This document shows positions 1 to 7,695 of a stretch of 31,964 bases of DNA, one piece after another (position 1 is the first letter of the stretch; every line of letters starts with the position of its first letter). The stretch spans positions 1-31,964 of the forward strand of contig DJAN01000096.1 in assembly GCA_002429615.1 (NCBI GenBank), written 5' to 3'. The stretch is from Lysobacteraceae bacterium UBA6001 (lineage in GTDB: Bacteria; Pseudomonadota; Gammaproteobacteria; Xanthomonadales; Xanthomonadaceae). The notes under the pieces were generated by a model. The model was not told where the DNA came from. It was given only the letters and a program-made list of their open reading frames with translations, and made no database searches. The translations under genes were made by a program, and so were the position numbers.

Positions 1-645
1 ATGGCCGCCCCGGGCGGCGCGCAGTCGCTGCCGCCGCCGGACGCGCTGGTGCGCTGCGAGTCGCGCGACATGGGGCGCGAGCATTGCCCGATGGAGACCC
101 GCCACGGCGTGGAACTGGTGCGCCAGCTGTCCGGCAATACCTGCATCCGTGGCAGCGAATGGGATATCGAGCGCGGTGGCATCTGGGTGGCCTTGGGCTG
201 TCGCGGCGAGTTCCGGGCCCTGCGGCCGGCCGGCGACGTGCCGACGCGCCGCGTGGTGCGCTGCGAATCGGATGGCCGCCAGAACAGCTGCCCGGTGATG
301 CTGCGGGGCGCGCCGGTACGCCTGCTGCGCCAGTTGTCGGTATGGCCGTGCAAGGAAGGCCGCAGCTGGGGCGTGCGCCGCAACGAGATCTGGGTCTCGC
401 GCGGCTGCGATGCCGAATTCGAGCTGGGCGCCGAGGACGGCAGCGGTTTCGTCGACGTGGCGCGGCACCTCACCTGCGAATCCAAGGGCAAGACCCGGCG
501 CATGTGCGGCGTCACCATCGAGCGCGGCGCGCGGCTGCAGCGGCAGCTTTCCAACAGCGCCTGCGTGGAAGGCAGCAGCTGGGGCTGGAGTCGCGACGGG
601 GTCTGGGTCGACCAGGGCTGCCGGGGTGAATTCGTGGTCGACTGA
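1..645 (+). CDS. DUF3011-type triple-repeat protein, probably 5'-partial
   Basis: The 214 readable residues consist of three tandem copies of a ~56-residue unit at about 17-72, 86-141 and 157-212. Each copy has four cysteines in matching positions (C19/29/48/67, C88/97/117/136, C159/169/188/207), a CES start, an RQLS motif, an EGxSWG or GSEW turn, and a G-IWV--GC--EF end. This pattern fits the DUF3011 family, whose function is unknown. Twelve regularly spaced cysteines suggest disulfide-bonded modules outside the cytoplasm, which is an inference. No signal peptide is visible because the frame is open from the first base. The ATG at position 1 may be internal, with the true start and export signal outside the window. 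The gene ends 31 bp before mtnA, and its stop region overlaps the putative mtnA -35 box. Confidence 0.75.
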   Translation: MAAPGGAQSLPPPDALVRCESRDMGREHCPMETRHGVELVRQLSGNTCIRGSEWDIERGGIWVALGCRGEFRALRPAGDVPTRRVVRCESDGRQNSCPVMLRGAPVRLLRQLSVWPCKEGRSWGVRRNEIWVSRGCDAEFELGAEDGSGFVDVARHLTCESKGKTRRMCGVTIERGARLQRQLSNSACVEGSSWGWSRDGVWVDQGCRGEFVVD

Positions 646-677
646 CCCGGCCGGCGCCGGTGCTTACAATAGGGCGA
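642..677 (+). promoter_or_regulatory. mtnA promoter, predicted leaderless
   Basis: A -35-like CTGACC (642-647), a 17-bp spacer and a -10 TACAAT (665-670) precede mtnA. Counting seven bases past the -10 box puts the start of transcription at A677, the first base of the mtnA ATG, and no Shine-Dalgarno sequence is present. The -35 box overlaps the stop codon of the upstream gene. Sequence-based prediction only. Confidence 0.5.
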
Positions 678-1735
678 TGAACGACACCGCCATCGACTAC
701 GCCCGCTACGACCATATCCGCCCGATCCTCTGGACCGGCGAGGTGCTTGAACTGCTCGACCAGCGCAAGCTGCCTTTCGTGGTGGAGCACGTGCACTGCC
801 ACGACAGCGACGAGGTCGCGCATGCGATCCATGCCCTGGCCGTGCGCGGCGCGCCGGCGATCGGCATTGCCGCCGCCTGGGGCGTGGTGCTGGCCGCGCG
901 CGCGGTGGAGGCCAGCGATGGCGAGGACGCGGCGCGCAAGCTGGAGCCGGCGCTGCAGCGGCTCAATGCCGCCCGTCCCACCGCGGTCAACCTGGCCTGG
1001 GCGCTGGCGCGCATGCGTCGCGCGCTGGAAGGCAGCGGCGCCGACTGGCGTGCCGTGCTCGAACGCGAGGCCCAGGCCATCGCCGAGGAAGACCTGGCGG
1101 CCAACCGTCATATGGGCGCGCTGGGGGCCGGGCTGATCGCCCCGGGCAGCGGCGTGCTGACCCACTGCAACACCGGTTCGCTGGCGACCGCCGGCTTCGG
1201 CACCGCGCTGGGCGTGATCCGCGCGGGCATGGCGCAGGGCCGAATCGGGCGCGTGTTCGCCGACGAGACCCGGCCATGGCTGCAGGGCGCGCGCCTGACC
1301 GTGTGGGAGCTGCAGCAGGATGGCATCGACGCCACCCTGATCGCCGACTCGGCCGCCGCGCACCTGATGAAGACCGGTGCGGTGCAGTGGGTGGTGGTGG
1401 GTGCGGACCGCATCTGCGCCAATGGCGACACCGCCAACAAGATCGGCACCTACCAGCTGGCGATCGCCGCGCGCCACCATGGGGTCAAGTTCATGGTGGT
1501 GGCGCCGTCCTCGACGGTGGACATGGATACCGCCGACGGCGCGCAGATCGAGATCGAGCAGCGCGACCCGGGCGAGCTGTTCGGCATTGGTGGCACCCGT
1601 ACCGTGGCCGAGGGCATTGCCGCCTGGAACCCGGTGTTCGACGTGACCCCGGGGACGCTGATCGACGCCATCGTGACCGAGCGCGGGGTGATTGAAAGCC
1701 CGACGCTGGAGAAGATGCGGGCTGCTTTCGGCTGA
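677..1735 (+). CDS. mtnA: S-methyl-5-thioribose-1-phosphate isomerase
   Basis: The 352-residue protein is the methionine-salvage isomerase that turns 5-methylthioribose-1-phosphate into 5-methylthioribulose-1-phosphate in the cytoplasm. Family hallmarks are visible: [13 protein letters not shown] near the N-terminus, [19 protein letters not shown] with the catalytic Cys164, [13 protein letters not shown], and [19 protein letters not shown] with the catalytic Asp244. These correspond to Cys160 and Asp240 of the Bacillus subtilis enzyme. The open frame extends upstream to 410, but the family N-terminus begins at the ATG at 677, directly behind a good -10 box and without a ribosome-binding site. 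No other methionine-salvage gene lies in the window. gyrA follows after a 302-bp gap with inverted REP copies. Confidence 0.95.
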   Translation: MNDTAIDYARYDHIRPILWTGEVLELLDQRKLPFVVEHVHCHDSDEVAHAIHALAVRGAPAIGIAAAWGVVLAARAVEASDGEDAARKLEPALQRLNAARPTAVNLAWALARMRRALEGSGADWRAVLEREAQAIAEEDLAANRHMGALGAGLIAPGSGVLTHCNTGSLATAGFGTALGVIRAGMAQGRIGRVFADETRPWLQGARLTVWELQQDGIDATLIADSAAAHLMKTGAVQWVVVGADRICANGDTANKIGTYQLAIAARHHGVKFMVVAPSSTVDMDTADGAQIEIEQRDPGELFGIGGTRTVAEGIAAWNPVFDVTPGTLIDAIVTERGVIESPTLEKMRAAFG

Positions 1736-1763
1736 CGGTTTCCCGGGCGGGACGGTTTCGCGC

Positions 1764-1787
1764 GTCGCGGCTGAAGCCGCTCCTACA
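1764..1787 (-). repeat. REP element, type A, copy 1
   Basis: A 24-bp unit whose minus strand has the core GTAGGAGCGGCTTCAGCCGC. It contains the near-palindrome GCGGCT-GA-AGCCGC, so it folds by itself into a 6-bp hairpin. It is paired in inverted orientation with the copy at 1829-1852. It resembles the GTAG-type REP (SMAG-like) elements known from Stenotrophomonas and similar Pseudomonas repeats. Confidence 0.85.
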
Positions 1788-1828
1788 AAGGGGCGAGGCG
1801 GGCCGCGCGTAAGCCTGGCTGGAACCCC

Positions 1829-1852
1829 TGTAGGAGCGGCTTCAGCCGCGAC
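1829..1852 (+). repeat. REP element, type A, copy 2
   Basis: Same 24-bp unit as at 1764-1787 in the opposite orientation, 41 bp away. The two copies can pair over their full length to give a large stem that could act as the mtnA transcription end or protect the 3' end of the mRNA. Confidence 0.85.
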
Positions 1853-1914
1853 CGTGCGGCATCAGCCAACCTCGGCCCAGACCCCCGCCGGCAAGCCCTC
1901 TCGGCAACCCAAGT

Positions 1915-1955
1915 CCTTGTCCAAACAAGGCCAAATCGCCCCTTCGTGGTACAAT
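1915..1955 (+). promoter_or_regulatory. Probable gyrA promoter region with dyad
   Basis: TACAAT at 1950-1955 is a good -10 box for gyrA, whose ATG is 82 bp downstream. No convincing -35 is seen at 16-18 bp spacing. In its place is a perfect 6-bp dyad, CCTTGT-CCAA-ACAAGG (1915-1930), which could bind an activator or be chance. The start point would be about 1962, giving a ~76-nt leader. Confidence 0.35.
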
Positions 1956-2037
1956 CCGTCGGTTGAAGGAATGCCCCCGCGCAGGCTGCGCGGCACGGGC
2001 TTTCCGGCGTCCAAACTGAACAAGACACGGGCAGCGA

Positions 2038-4737
2038 ATGGCAGAAACCGCCAAGGAAATCATCCAGGTCAACCTGGAAGACGAGATGCGCAAGAGCTAC
2101 CTCGATTACGCCATGAGCGTGATCGTGGGGCGCGCCCTCCCGGATGCCCGCGACGGCCTCAAGCCGGTGCATCGCCGCGTGCTGTTCGCGATGAACGAAC
2201 TCGGCGCGCACAGCAACAAGCCGTACTACAAGTCGGCGCGTATCGTCGGTGACGTGATCGGTAAGTACCACCCGCACGGCGACCAGTCGGTGTACGACAC
2301 GCTGGTGCGCATGGCGCAGCCGTTCTCGCTGCGCTACCTGCTGGTCGATGGCCAGGGTAACTTCGGTTCGGTCGACGGCGACTCCGCCGCCGCGATGCGT
2401 TACACCGAGGCGCGCATGTCGCGCCTGACCCACGAGCTGATCGCCGATATCGACAAGGAAACCGTCGATTTCCAGCCCAACTACGACGAGAAGGAACTGG
2501 AGCCGACGGTCATGCCGACCCGGTTCCCGAACCTGCTGGTCAACGGCTCGGCCGGCATCGCGGTCGGCATGGCGACCAACATTCCGCCGCATAACCTCAC
2601 CGAGTCGATCAACGCCTGCATCGCGCTGATCGACAACCCGGAGATCGATGTCGACGGGCTGATGGAATACATCCCGGGCCCGGACTTCCCGACCGCCGGC
2701 ATCATCAACGGCACCGCCGGCATCGTCGCCGGCTACCGCACCGGCCGTGGCCGCGTGCGCATCCGTGCCAAGGCCGACATCGAAGTGGCCGACAACGGCC
2801 GCGAAGCGATCGTGGTCACCGAGATTCCGTACCAGGTCAACAAGGCGCGTCTGATCGAGAAGATCGCCGAGCTGGTCAAGGAAAAGAAGATCGACGGCAT
2901 CTCCGAGCTGCGCGATGAGTCCGACAAGGACGGCATGCGCATCTACATCGAGATCAAGCGCGGCGAATCGGCCGAGGTCGTGCTGAACAATCTGTACCAG
3001 CAGACCCAGATGGAGTCAGTGTTCGGCATCAACATGGTGGCGCTGGTCGATGGCCGCCCGAAGCTGATGAACCTCAAGGAGATGCTGGAGGCGTTCCTGC
3101 GCCACCGCCGCGAGGTCGTCACCCGCCGCACCATCTTCGAACTGCGCAAGGCGCGCGCCCGCGCGCACATCCTGGAAGGCCTGACCGTCGCGCTCGCCAA
3201 CATCGACGAGATGATCGAGCTGATCAAGACCTCGGCCAACCCGCAGGAGGCCAAGGAGCGCATGCTGGCCAAGACCTGGGAGCCGGGTCTGGTCGCCGCG
3301 CTGCTGGGTGCCGCCGGTGCCGAGGCGTCCAAGCCGGAAGACCTGCCGAAGGGCGTGGGCCTGCTGGGCGGCTTCTACCAGCTGACCGAGGTCCAGGCGC
3401 AGCAGATCCTGGAAATGCGCCTGCACCGCCTGACTGGCCTGGAGCAGGACAAGCTCACCGACGAGTACAAGCAGCTGCTGGAGACCATCGCCGGGCTGAT
3501 CCGCATCCTGGAAAACCCGGATGTGCTGTTGCAGGTGATCCGCGACGAGCTCAACAACGTGCGCGAGGAGTTCGGCGACGAACGTCGTACCGAAATCCGC
3601 CACAGCGAGGAAGACCTCGACATCCTCGACCTGATCGCCCCGGAAGACGTGGTGGTCACGCTGTCGCACGCAGGCTACGCCAAGCGCCAGCCGGTCAGCG
3701 CGTATCGCGCGCAGCGTCGTGGCGGCCGTGGCCGCAGCGCGGCGGCGACCAAGGAAGAGGATTTCATCGACCACCTGTGGCTGGTTAATACGCATGACAC
3801 GCTGTTGACCTTCACCAGCAGCGGCAAGGTGTTCTGGCTGCCGGTGCACCAGCTGCCGGAGGCCGGCTCCAACGCGCGTGGCCGCCCGATCATCAACTGG
3901 ATTCCGCTGGAAGCCGGTGAGCGCGTGCAGGCCGTGTTGCCGGTGCGCGAGTATGCCGAAGGCCAGTACGTGTTCTTCGCCACCCGCAACGGCACGGTGA
4001 AGAAGACGCCGCTGAGCGAATTCGCGTTCCGCCTGGCGCGCGGCAAGATCGCCATCAACCTCGACGAGGGCGATGCGCTGGTCGACGTGGCGCTGACCGA
4101 TGGTGAGCGTGACATCCTGCTGTTCGCCTCCAACGGCAAGACCGTGCGTTTCGGCGAGGACCGCGTGCGCTCGATGGGCCGCACCGCCACCGGCGTGCGC
4201 GGCATCAAGCTGGCCAACGGCGAGGAGGTCGTGAGCCTGATCGTGGCCGAGTCGGCCGGCATGGGCGGCGACGAGGAAGGCGAGGACGAAGGCCAGGAGG
4301 ACGTGGTCGAGAACGGTGGCGAGGAGGTCGTGCAGACCGACGTCGAGGACACCGGCGCCGCCTACATCCTGACCGCGACCGAGAACGGCTACGGCAAGCG
4401 CACCGCGCTCGGCGAGTATCCGCGCAAGGGCCGTGGCACGCAGGGCGTGATCGGCATCCAGACCAGTGACCGCAACGGCAAGCTGGTCGCCGCGGTGCTG
4501 CTGGGTAGCCGCGACGAAGTGCTGTTGATTTCCGACGGCGGCACCCTGGTGCGCACGCGCGGTTCGGAGATCTCGCGCGTGAGCCGCAACACCCAGGGCG
4601 TCACCCTGATCCGCCTGTCCAAGGGCGAGAAGCTGCAGGCGGTGGAGCGCCTGGACGCCTCGCTGGAAGAAGGCGACGAAGGGCTGGACGAGCCGGCGGT
4701 CGAAGCGGCGGCCGGCGAGGCGCCGACGCAGGAGTAA
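2038..4737 (+). CDS. gyrA: DNA gyrase subunit A
   Basis: The 899-residue protein is the breakage-reunion subunit of DNA gyrase, acting with GyrB to supercoil DNA. The numbering matches E. coli through the active site: Arg121-Tyr122 in AAMRYTE is the catalytic pair. The quinolone-determining loop reads [11 protein letters not shown], so position 83 is Gln where E. coli has Ser, followed by Ser84 and Asp87. The GyrA box, needed to wrap DNA, is QRRGGRG. The C-terminal beta-pinwheel is present but carries an acidic insertion of about 35 residues (4258-4356, rich in Glu and Asp) between two blades, plus the usual acidic tail. The start at 2038 gives the standard N-terminus; no strong Shine-Dalgarno is visible. 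A strong hairpin follows the stop codon. Confidence 0.98.
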   Translation: MAETAKEIIQVNLEDEMRKSYLDYAMSVIVGRALPDARDGLKPVHRRVLFAMNELGAHSNKPYYKSARIVGDVIGKYHPHGDQSVYDTLVRMAQPFSLRYLLVDGQGNFGSVDGDSAAAMRYTEARMSRLTHELIADIDKETVDFQPNYDEKELEPTVMPTRFPNLLVNGSAGIAVGMATNIPPHNLTESINACIALIDNPEIDVDGLMEYIPGPDFPTAGIINGTAGIVAGYRTGRGRVRIRAKADIEVADNGREAIVVTEIPYQVNKARLIEKIAELVKEKKIDGISELRDESDKDGMRIYIEIKRGESAEVVLNNLYQQTQMESVFGINMVALVDGRPKLMNLKEMLEAFLRHRREVVTRRTIFELRKARARAHILEGLTVALANIDEMIELIKTSANPQEAKERMLAKTWEPGLVAALLGAAGAEASKPEDLPKGVGLLGGFYQLTEVQAQQILEMRLHRLTGLEQDKLTDEYKQLLETIAGLIRILENPDVLLQVIRDELNNVREEFGDERRTEIRHSEEDLDILDLIAPEDVVVTLSHAGYAKRQPVSAYRAQRRGGRGRSAAATKEEDFIDHLWLVNTHDTLLTFTSSGKVFWLPVHQLPEAGSNARGRPIINWIPLEAGERVQAVLPVREYAEGQYVFFATRNGTVKKTPLSEFAFRLARGKIAINLDEGDALVDVALTDGERDILLFASNGKTVRFGEDRVRSMGRTATGVRGIKLANGEEVVSLIVAESAGMGGDEEGEDEGQEDVVENGGEEVVQTDVEDTGAAYILTATENGYGKRTALGEYPRKGRGTQGVIGIQTSDRNGKLVAAVLLGSRDEVLLISDGGTLVRTRGSEISRVSRNTQGVTLIRLSKGEKLQAVERLDASLEEGDEGLDEPAVEAAAGEAPTQE

Positions 4738-4756
4738 TCCCTGCGGGTGAGCATGA

Positions 4757-4791
4757 GAAGCGGACGCCGGCGAAAGCCGGCGTTCTGCTTT
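4757..4791 (+). terminator. gyrA rho-independent-type terminator
   Basis: An 8-bp perfect stem ACGCCGGC (4764-4771) and GCCGGCGT (4776-4783) with a GAAA tetraloop, extended outward by further pairs with one bulged base and ending in CTTT. It starts 20 bp after the gyrA stop. The U-tract is short. Confidence 0.75.
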
Positions 4792-4839
4792 GTGGGGCGC
4801 GAAGCGCGTGCGCCGCACCGCATCGGCCTAACGCTCCCG

Positions 4840-4863
4840 TGTAGGAGCGGCTTCAGCCGCGAC
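4840..4863 (+). repeat. REP element, type A, copy 3
   Basis: A single 24-bp REP copy identical in core to those at 1764 and 1829. It has no inverted partner nearby and sits between the gyrA terminator and the gcd leader. Confidence 0.85.
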
Positions 4864-5056
4864 CGCCATCCAACAGCTCGCGACTCCGCCAGCCATCAAC
4901 CCAAGCCCACCAAAACAAACACCTCATCACCCCCATCCCGCAGCGTTCCACCCACGCCGCCCTCCGCACGCATCGTTTTCACCCGCGCGATGCGATAACG
5001 CCCGGCGGTACCGGCGCACGCGCCGGCGTATTCCCGGGGAAGTGAAGGAGAAAGCG

Positions 5057-7579
5057 ATGTCCGCAACCCCTGTCTCCCGACGCGGCCATTCCTGGCTGTT
5101 GTCGTTGTTCTCGATGCTCGTGCTGCTGCTGGCGATCGTCTTCATCGCCGGTGGTGGCTGGCTCGCCACGCTCGGCGGCTCCTGGTACTACCTGCTCGCG
5201 GGCGTGGGCCTGCTGCTCTCCGCGATCTGGCTGTGGCGCGGCCACAATGCCGGCGCGGCCTGCTTCTTCCTGGTCTTCACCGCCACCGTGCTGTGGACCT
5301 GGTGGGAATCCGGTAGCCAGTACTGGCGCTGGGTGCCGCGCCTGGGCCTGCTGACCGTACTCGGCTTCTTCCTCGCGCTGCTGCTGCCGCGGCTGCAACG
5401 CCCCGTCGCACGCGGTCTCTCGCGCGGCATCGCCGGCGTATTGGCGCTGCTGTTCGTGGTCGCCTTCGCGCTCGCCTTCGTGCCGCACGGCGTGACCGCC
5501 GCCGAAGGCACGTTCCCCGCCGAAGCCAGCGCCGCGCTCGCCGCGGCCTCGCCGCTGACCACCTCGATCACCGACCAGCCCGCCGACGCCGACTGGACCG
5601 CCTACGGTCGCAGCAACGCCGCGCAGCGCTATTCGCCGCTCAAGCAGATCGACCGCGACAACGTGAAGCAGCTGCGCGAAGCCTGGACCTTCCGCACCGG
5701 CGACCTGCCCGAGCAGCGCTGGGGCGCGGAAACCACGCCGCTGAAGATCGGCGACACGCTCTACCTGTGCACCGCGCGCAACCAGCTGATCGCGCTCGAT
5801 GCCAAGAGCGGCCAGGAGCGCTGGCGCTACGATCCGAAGGTGCCGGATAAGGCGATTCCATATACCGCCGCCTGCCGCGGCGTGTCCTACTTCGAGGCGC
5901 CGATCGCCACCACCGTCGCCGCGGATGCCGCCGCCACACCAGCCAAGGTCGGCCCGGCATCGCCGAGCCCGGTGCAGGCCACCGCCAGCGCCGCACCGGC
6001 CACGGCCAGCGGCGAGATCGCCGATTGCCGCCGCCGCATCATCGAAGGCACGCTCGACGCACGCCTGATCGCGGTCGATGCCGACACCGGCAAGCCCTGC
6101 AGCGGCTTCGGCGATCACGGCCAGGTCGATATCACCGTCGGCATGGGCAAGACCTGGCCGGGCTACGTCTCGATCACTTCGCCGCCGGCAATCGTGCGCG
6201 GCGTGATCGTCACCGGCCACCAGGTGCTCGACGGCCAGCGCCGCGACGCGCCGTCCGGGGTGATCCAGGGCTATGACGCCATCACCGGCCAGCTGCGCTG
6301 GGCATGGGACATGGAACATCCCGACTGGACCGGCGCGCCGCCGGCCGGGCAGAGCTGGACCCGTGGCACGCCGAACATGTGGACCACCGCCACGGGCGAT
6401 GATGAACTCGGCCTGGTCTACCTGCCGATGGGCAACTCGGCCGCCGACTACTGGAGCGGCTCGCGCACGCCAACCCAGAACGAATACGCCACCTCGCTGG
6501 TCGCCATCGACGTCACCACCGGCAAGCCGGCCTGGCATTTCCAGACCGTGCGCAAGGACGTGTGGGACTACGACCTGGGCTCGCAGGCGACGCTGCTGGA
6601 TTTTCCCACCGACCATGGCGCGGTGAAGGCGATCCTGCTGCCGAGCAAGCAGGGCGACATGTACGTGCTCGACCGCCGCACTGGGCAACTGCTCACCGCC
6701 GCCGAGGATCGCCCCGTGCCGAAGGGCGGCGTGGAGCCGGAGCAGCGTTCGCCGACGCAACGCTTCTCGCTGTATCACACGCTGCGCAAGCCTGACCTGA
6801 CCGAGCGCGACATGTGGGGCATCACCCCGATCGACCAGCTGGTGTGCCGGATCCAGTTCCGCCGCGCCAGCTACCAGGGCTTCTACACGCCGCCGGAGAG
6901 CGAGCGCCATTCGATCGAGTATCCCGGCTACAACGGCGGTTCGGACTGGGGCAGCGTGGCGCTGGATCCACGTCGCGGCGTGATCGTCGCCAACTACAAC
7001 GACATGCCGAACTACAGCCTGCTGGTGCCGCGCGCCAAGGCCGACAGGCTCGGCTGGGCGCCGCGCGAGGACGTGCGTGGCGATGCCGGCGGCGCCGAAG
7101 GCGCGGGCGACCCGCAGGTCGGCACGCCGTATGCGATCAACGTCAACGCCGGCTGGCGCCTGCCGTTCACCGGGCTGCTGTGCAAGCAGCCGCCGTATGG
7201 CGGCATCCGCGCGATCGAGCTGAAGACCGGGCGCACGCTGTGGGACCGTCCGTTCGGCAGCGCGCGCGGCAACGGCCCGTTCGGCATCCGCTCCGGCCTG
7301 CCGATCGAGATCGGCACCCCGAACAACGGCGGCGCCGTCGTCACCGCCGGTGGCCTGGTCTTCATCGCCGCGGCGACCGATGACCTGATCCGCGCCATCG
7401 ACCTGCGGACCGGCGAGACGGTCTGGCATGCCAAGCTGCCCGCGGGCGGGCAGGCCACGCCGATGACCTACGAGATCGGCGGCCGCCAGTACCTGGTCAT
7501 CATGGCCGGCGGCCACCATTTCATGGAAACGCCCAAGGGCGACTACGTGATCGCCTACGCGCTGCCGGATCGGTCCTGA
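5057..7579 (+). CDS. gcd: Membrane-bound PQQ-dependent glucose dehydrogenase
   Basis: The 840-residue quinoprotein oxidises D-glucose to gluconolactone in the periplasm and passes electrons to ubiquinone. The first ~140 residues form about five membrane helices, followed by the beta-propeller PQQ domain beginning at DWTAYGRSNAAQRYSPLKQI. Asp504 (WDYDLGSQ) and Lys531 (PSKQGDMYVLDRR) match the active-site Asp466 and Lys493 of E. coli Gcd, with the same spacing of 27 residues. The end, PAGGQATPMTYEIGGRQYLV, is typical. Residues 287-323 are an Ala/Pro/Thr-rich stretch longer than in E. coli, probably a surface loop. The ATG at 5057 is chosen because AAGGAG sits 6 nt upstream; an in-frame GTG lies at 5042. 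No PQQ-synthesis genes are in the window. A hairpin follows. Confidence 0.93.
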   Translation: MSATPVSRRGHSWLLSLFSMLVLLLAIVFIAGGGWLATLGGSWYYLLAGVGLLLSAIWLWRGHNAGAACFFLVFTATVLWTWWESGSQYWRWVPRLGLLTVLGFFLALLLPRLQRPVARGLSRGIAGVLALLFVVAFALAFVPHGVTAAEGTFPAEASAALAAASPLTTSITDQPADADWTAYGRSNAAQRYSPLKQIDRDNVKQLREAWTFRTGDLPEQRWGAETTPLKIGDTLYLCTARNQLIALDAKSGQERWRYDPKVPDKAIPYTAACRGVSYFEAPIATTVAADAAATPAKVGPASPSPVQATASAAPATASGEIADCRRRIIEGTLDARLIAVDADTGKPCSGFGDHGQVDITVGMGKTWPGYVSITSPPAIVRGVIVTGHQVLDGQRRDAPSGVIQGYDAITGQLRWAWDMEHPDWTGAPPAGQSWTRGTPNMWTTATGDDELGLVYLPMGNSAADYWSGSRTPTQNEYATSLVAIDVTTGKPAWHFQTVRKDVWDYDLGSQATLLDFPTDHGAVKAILLPSKQGDMYVLDRRTGQLLTAAEDRPVPKGGVEPEQRSPTQRFSLYHTLRKPDLTERDMWGITPIDQLVCRIQFRRASYQGFYTPPESERHSIEYPGYNGGSDWGSVALDPRRGVIVANYNDMPNYSLLVPRAKADRLGWAPREDVRGDAGGAEGAGDPQVGTPYAINVNAGWRLPFTGLLCKQPPYGGIRAIELKTGRTLWDRPFGSARGNGPFGIRSGLPIEIGTPNNGGAVVTAGGLVFIAAATDDLIRAIDLRTGETVWHAKLPAGGQATPMTYEIGGRQYLVIMAGGHHFMETPKGDYVIAYALPDRS

Positions 7580-7585
7580 AGGCGG

Positions 7586-7619
7586 GCGGCCCGGTGCGCG
7601 AAACGTGCATCCGGGCCGC
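7586..7619 (+). terminator. Hairpin after gcd
   Basis: Perfect 9-bp inverted repeat GCGGCCCGG (7586-7594) and CCGGGCCGC (7611-7619) with a 16-nt loop, starting 6 bp after the gcd stop codon. No U-tract follows, so termination by this hairpin alone is uncertain. Confidence 0.5.
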
Positions 7620-7643
7620 TGGACCGGGACTTCTGTCCTATGT

Positions 7644-7660
7644 ATTGGAACGATCCAAAT
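7644..7660 (+). promoter_or_regulatory. LacI-family-like operator upstream of the GH92 gene
   Basis: The sequence ATTGGAACGATCCAAAT contains the dyad TTGGA-ACGA-TCCAA centred on a CG step. This arrangement is typical of LacI-family sugar-regulator operators. It lies 36 bp before the start codon of a secreted glycosidase gene. The regulator is not in the window, so the match is by pattern only. Confidence 0.45.
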
Positions 7661-7695
7661 GGCCACCATGGGCGGTCATTCAAAGGGAGTGCCCG

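Larger units (their letters stand above)
1736..2037 (+). other. mtnA-gyrA intergenic region
   Basis: This 302-bp stretch has no credible gene. It holds two REP copies in inverted orientation (1764-1787 and 1829-1852), which may fold together and end mtnA transcription. Further on are a perfect dyad CCTTGT-CCAA-ACAAGG (1915-1930), a -10-like TACAAT (1950-1955), and a hairpin CCGCGCA-GGC-TGCGCGG (1977-1993) in the presumed gyrA 5' leader. Confidence 0.7.
4738..5056 (+). other. gyrA-gcd intergenic region
   Basis: A 319-bp stretch without a credible gene. It contains the gyrA terminator, one REP copy (4840-4863), a 7-bp perfect dyad CGCATCG/CGATGCG (4969-4975 and 4988-4994), and a GC-rich hairpin CCGGCGC-AC-GCGCCGG (5011-5026) just before the gcd ribosome-binding site. 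The middle part (about 4870-4960) is C- and A-rich with no recognisable signal. Confidence 0.65.

Noticed and set aside
410..676. N-terminal extension of the mtnA frame up to 410
   Set aside because: It overlaps the DUF3011 gene in another frame, and the MtnA family N-terminus starts at 677.
1692..2252. A 186-codon plus-strand frame across the mtnA-gyrA gap
   Set aside because: It runs through REP copies and into gyrA in another frame, with no domain resemblance.
3016..4818. A 600-codon open frame on the minus strand opposite gyrA
   Set aside because: It is a GC-driven shadow of gyrA with His/Gln/Arg-rich low-complexity translation and no family resemblance.
4979..7669. An 896-codon open frame opposite gcd
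   Set aside because: Same cause. The plus-strand frame encodes a full glucose dehydrogenase with active-site residues.
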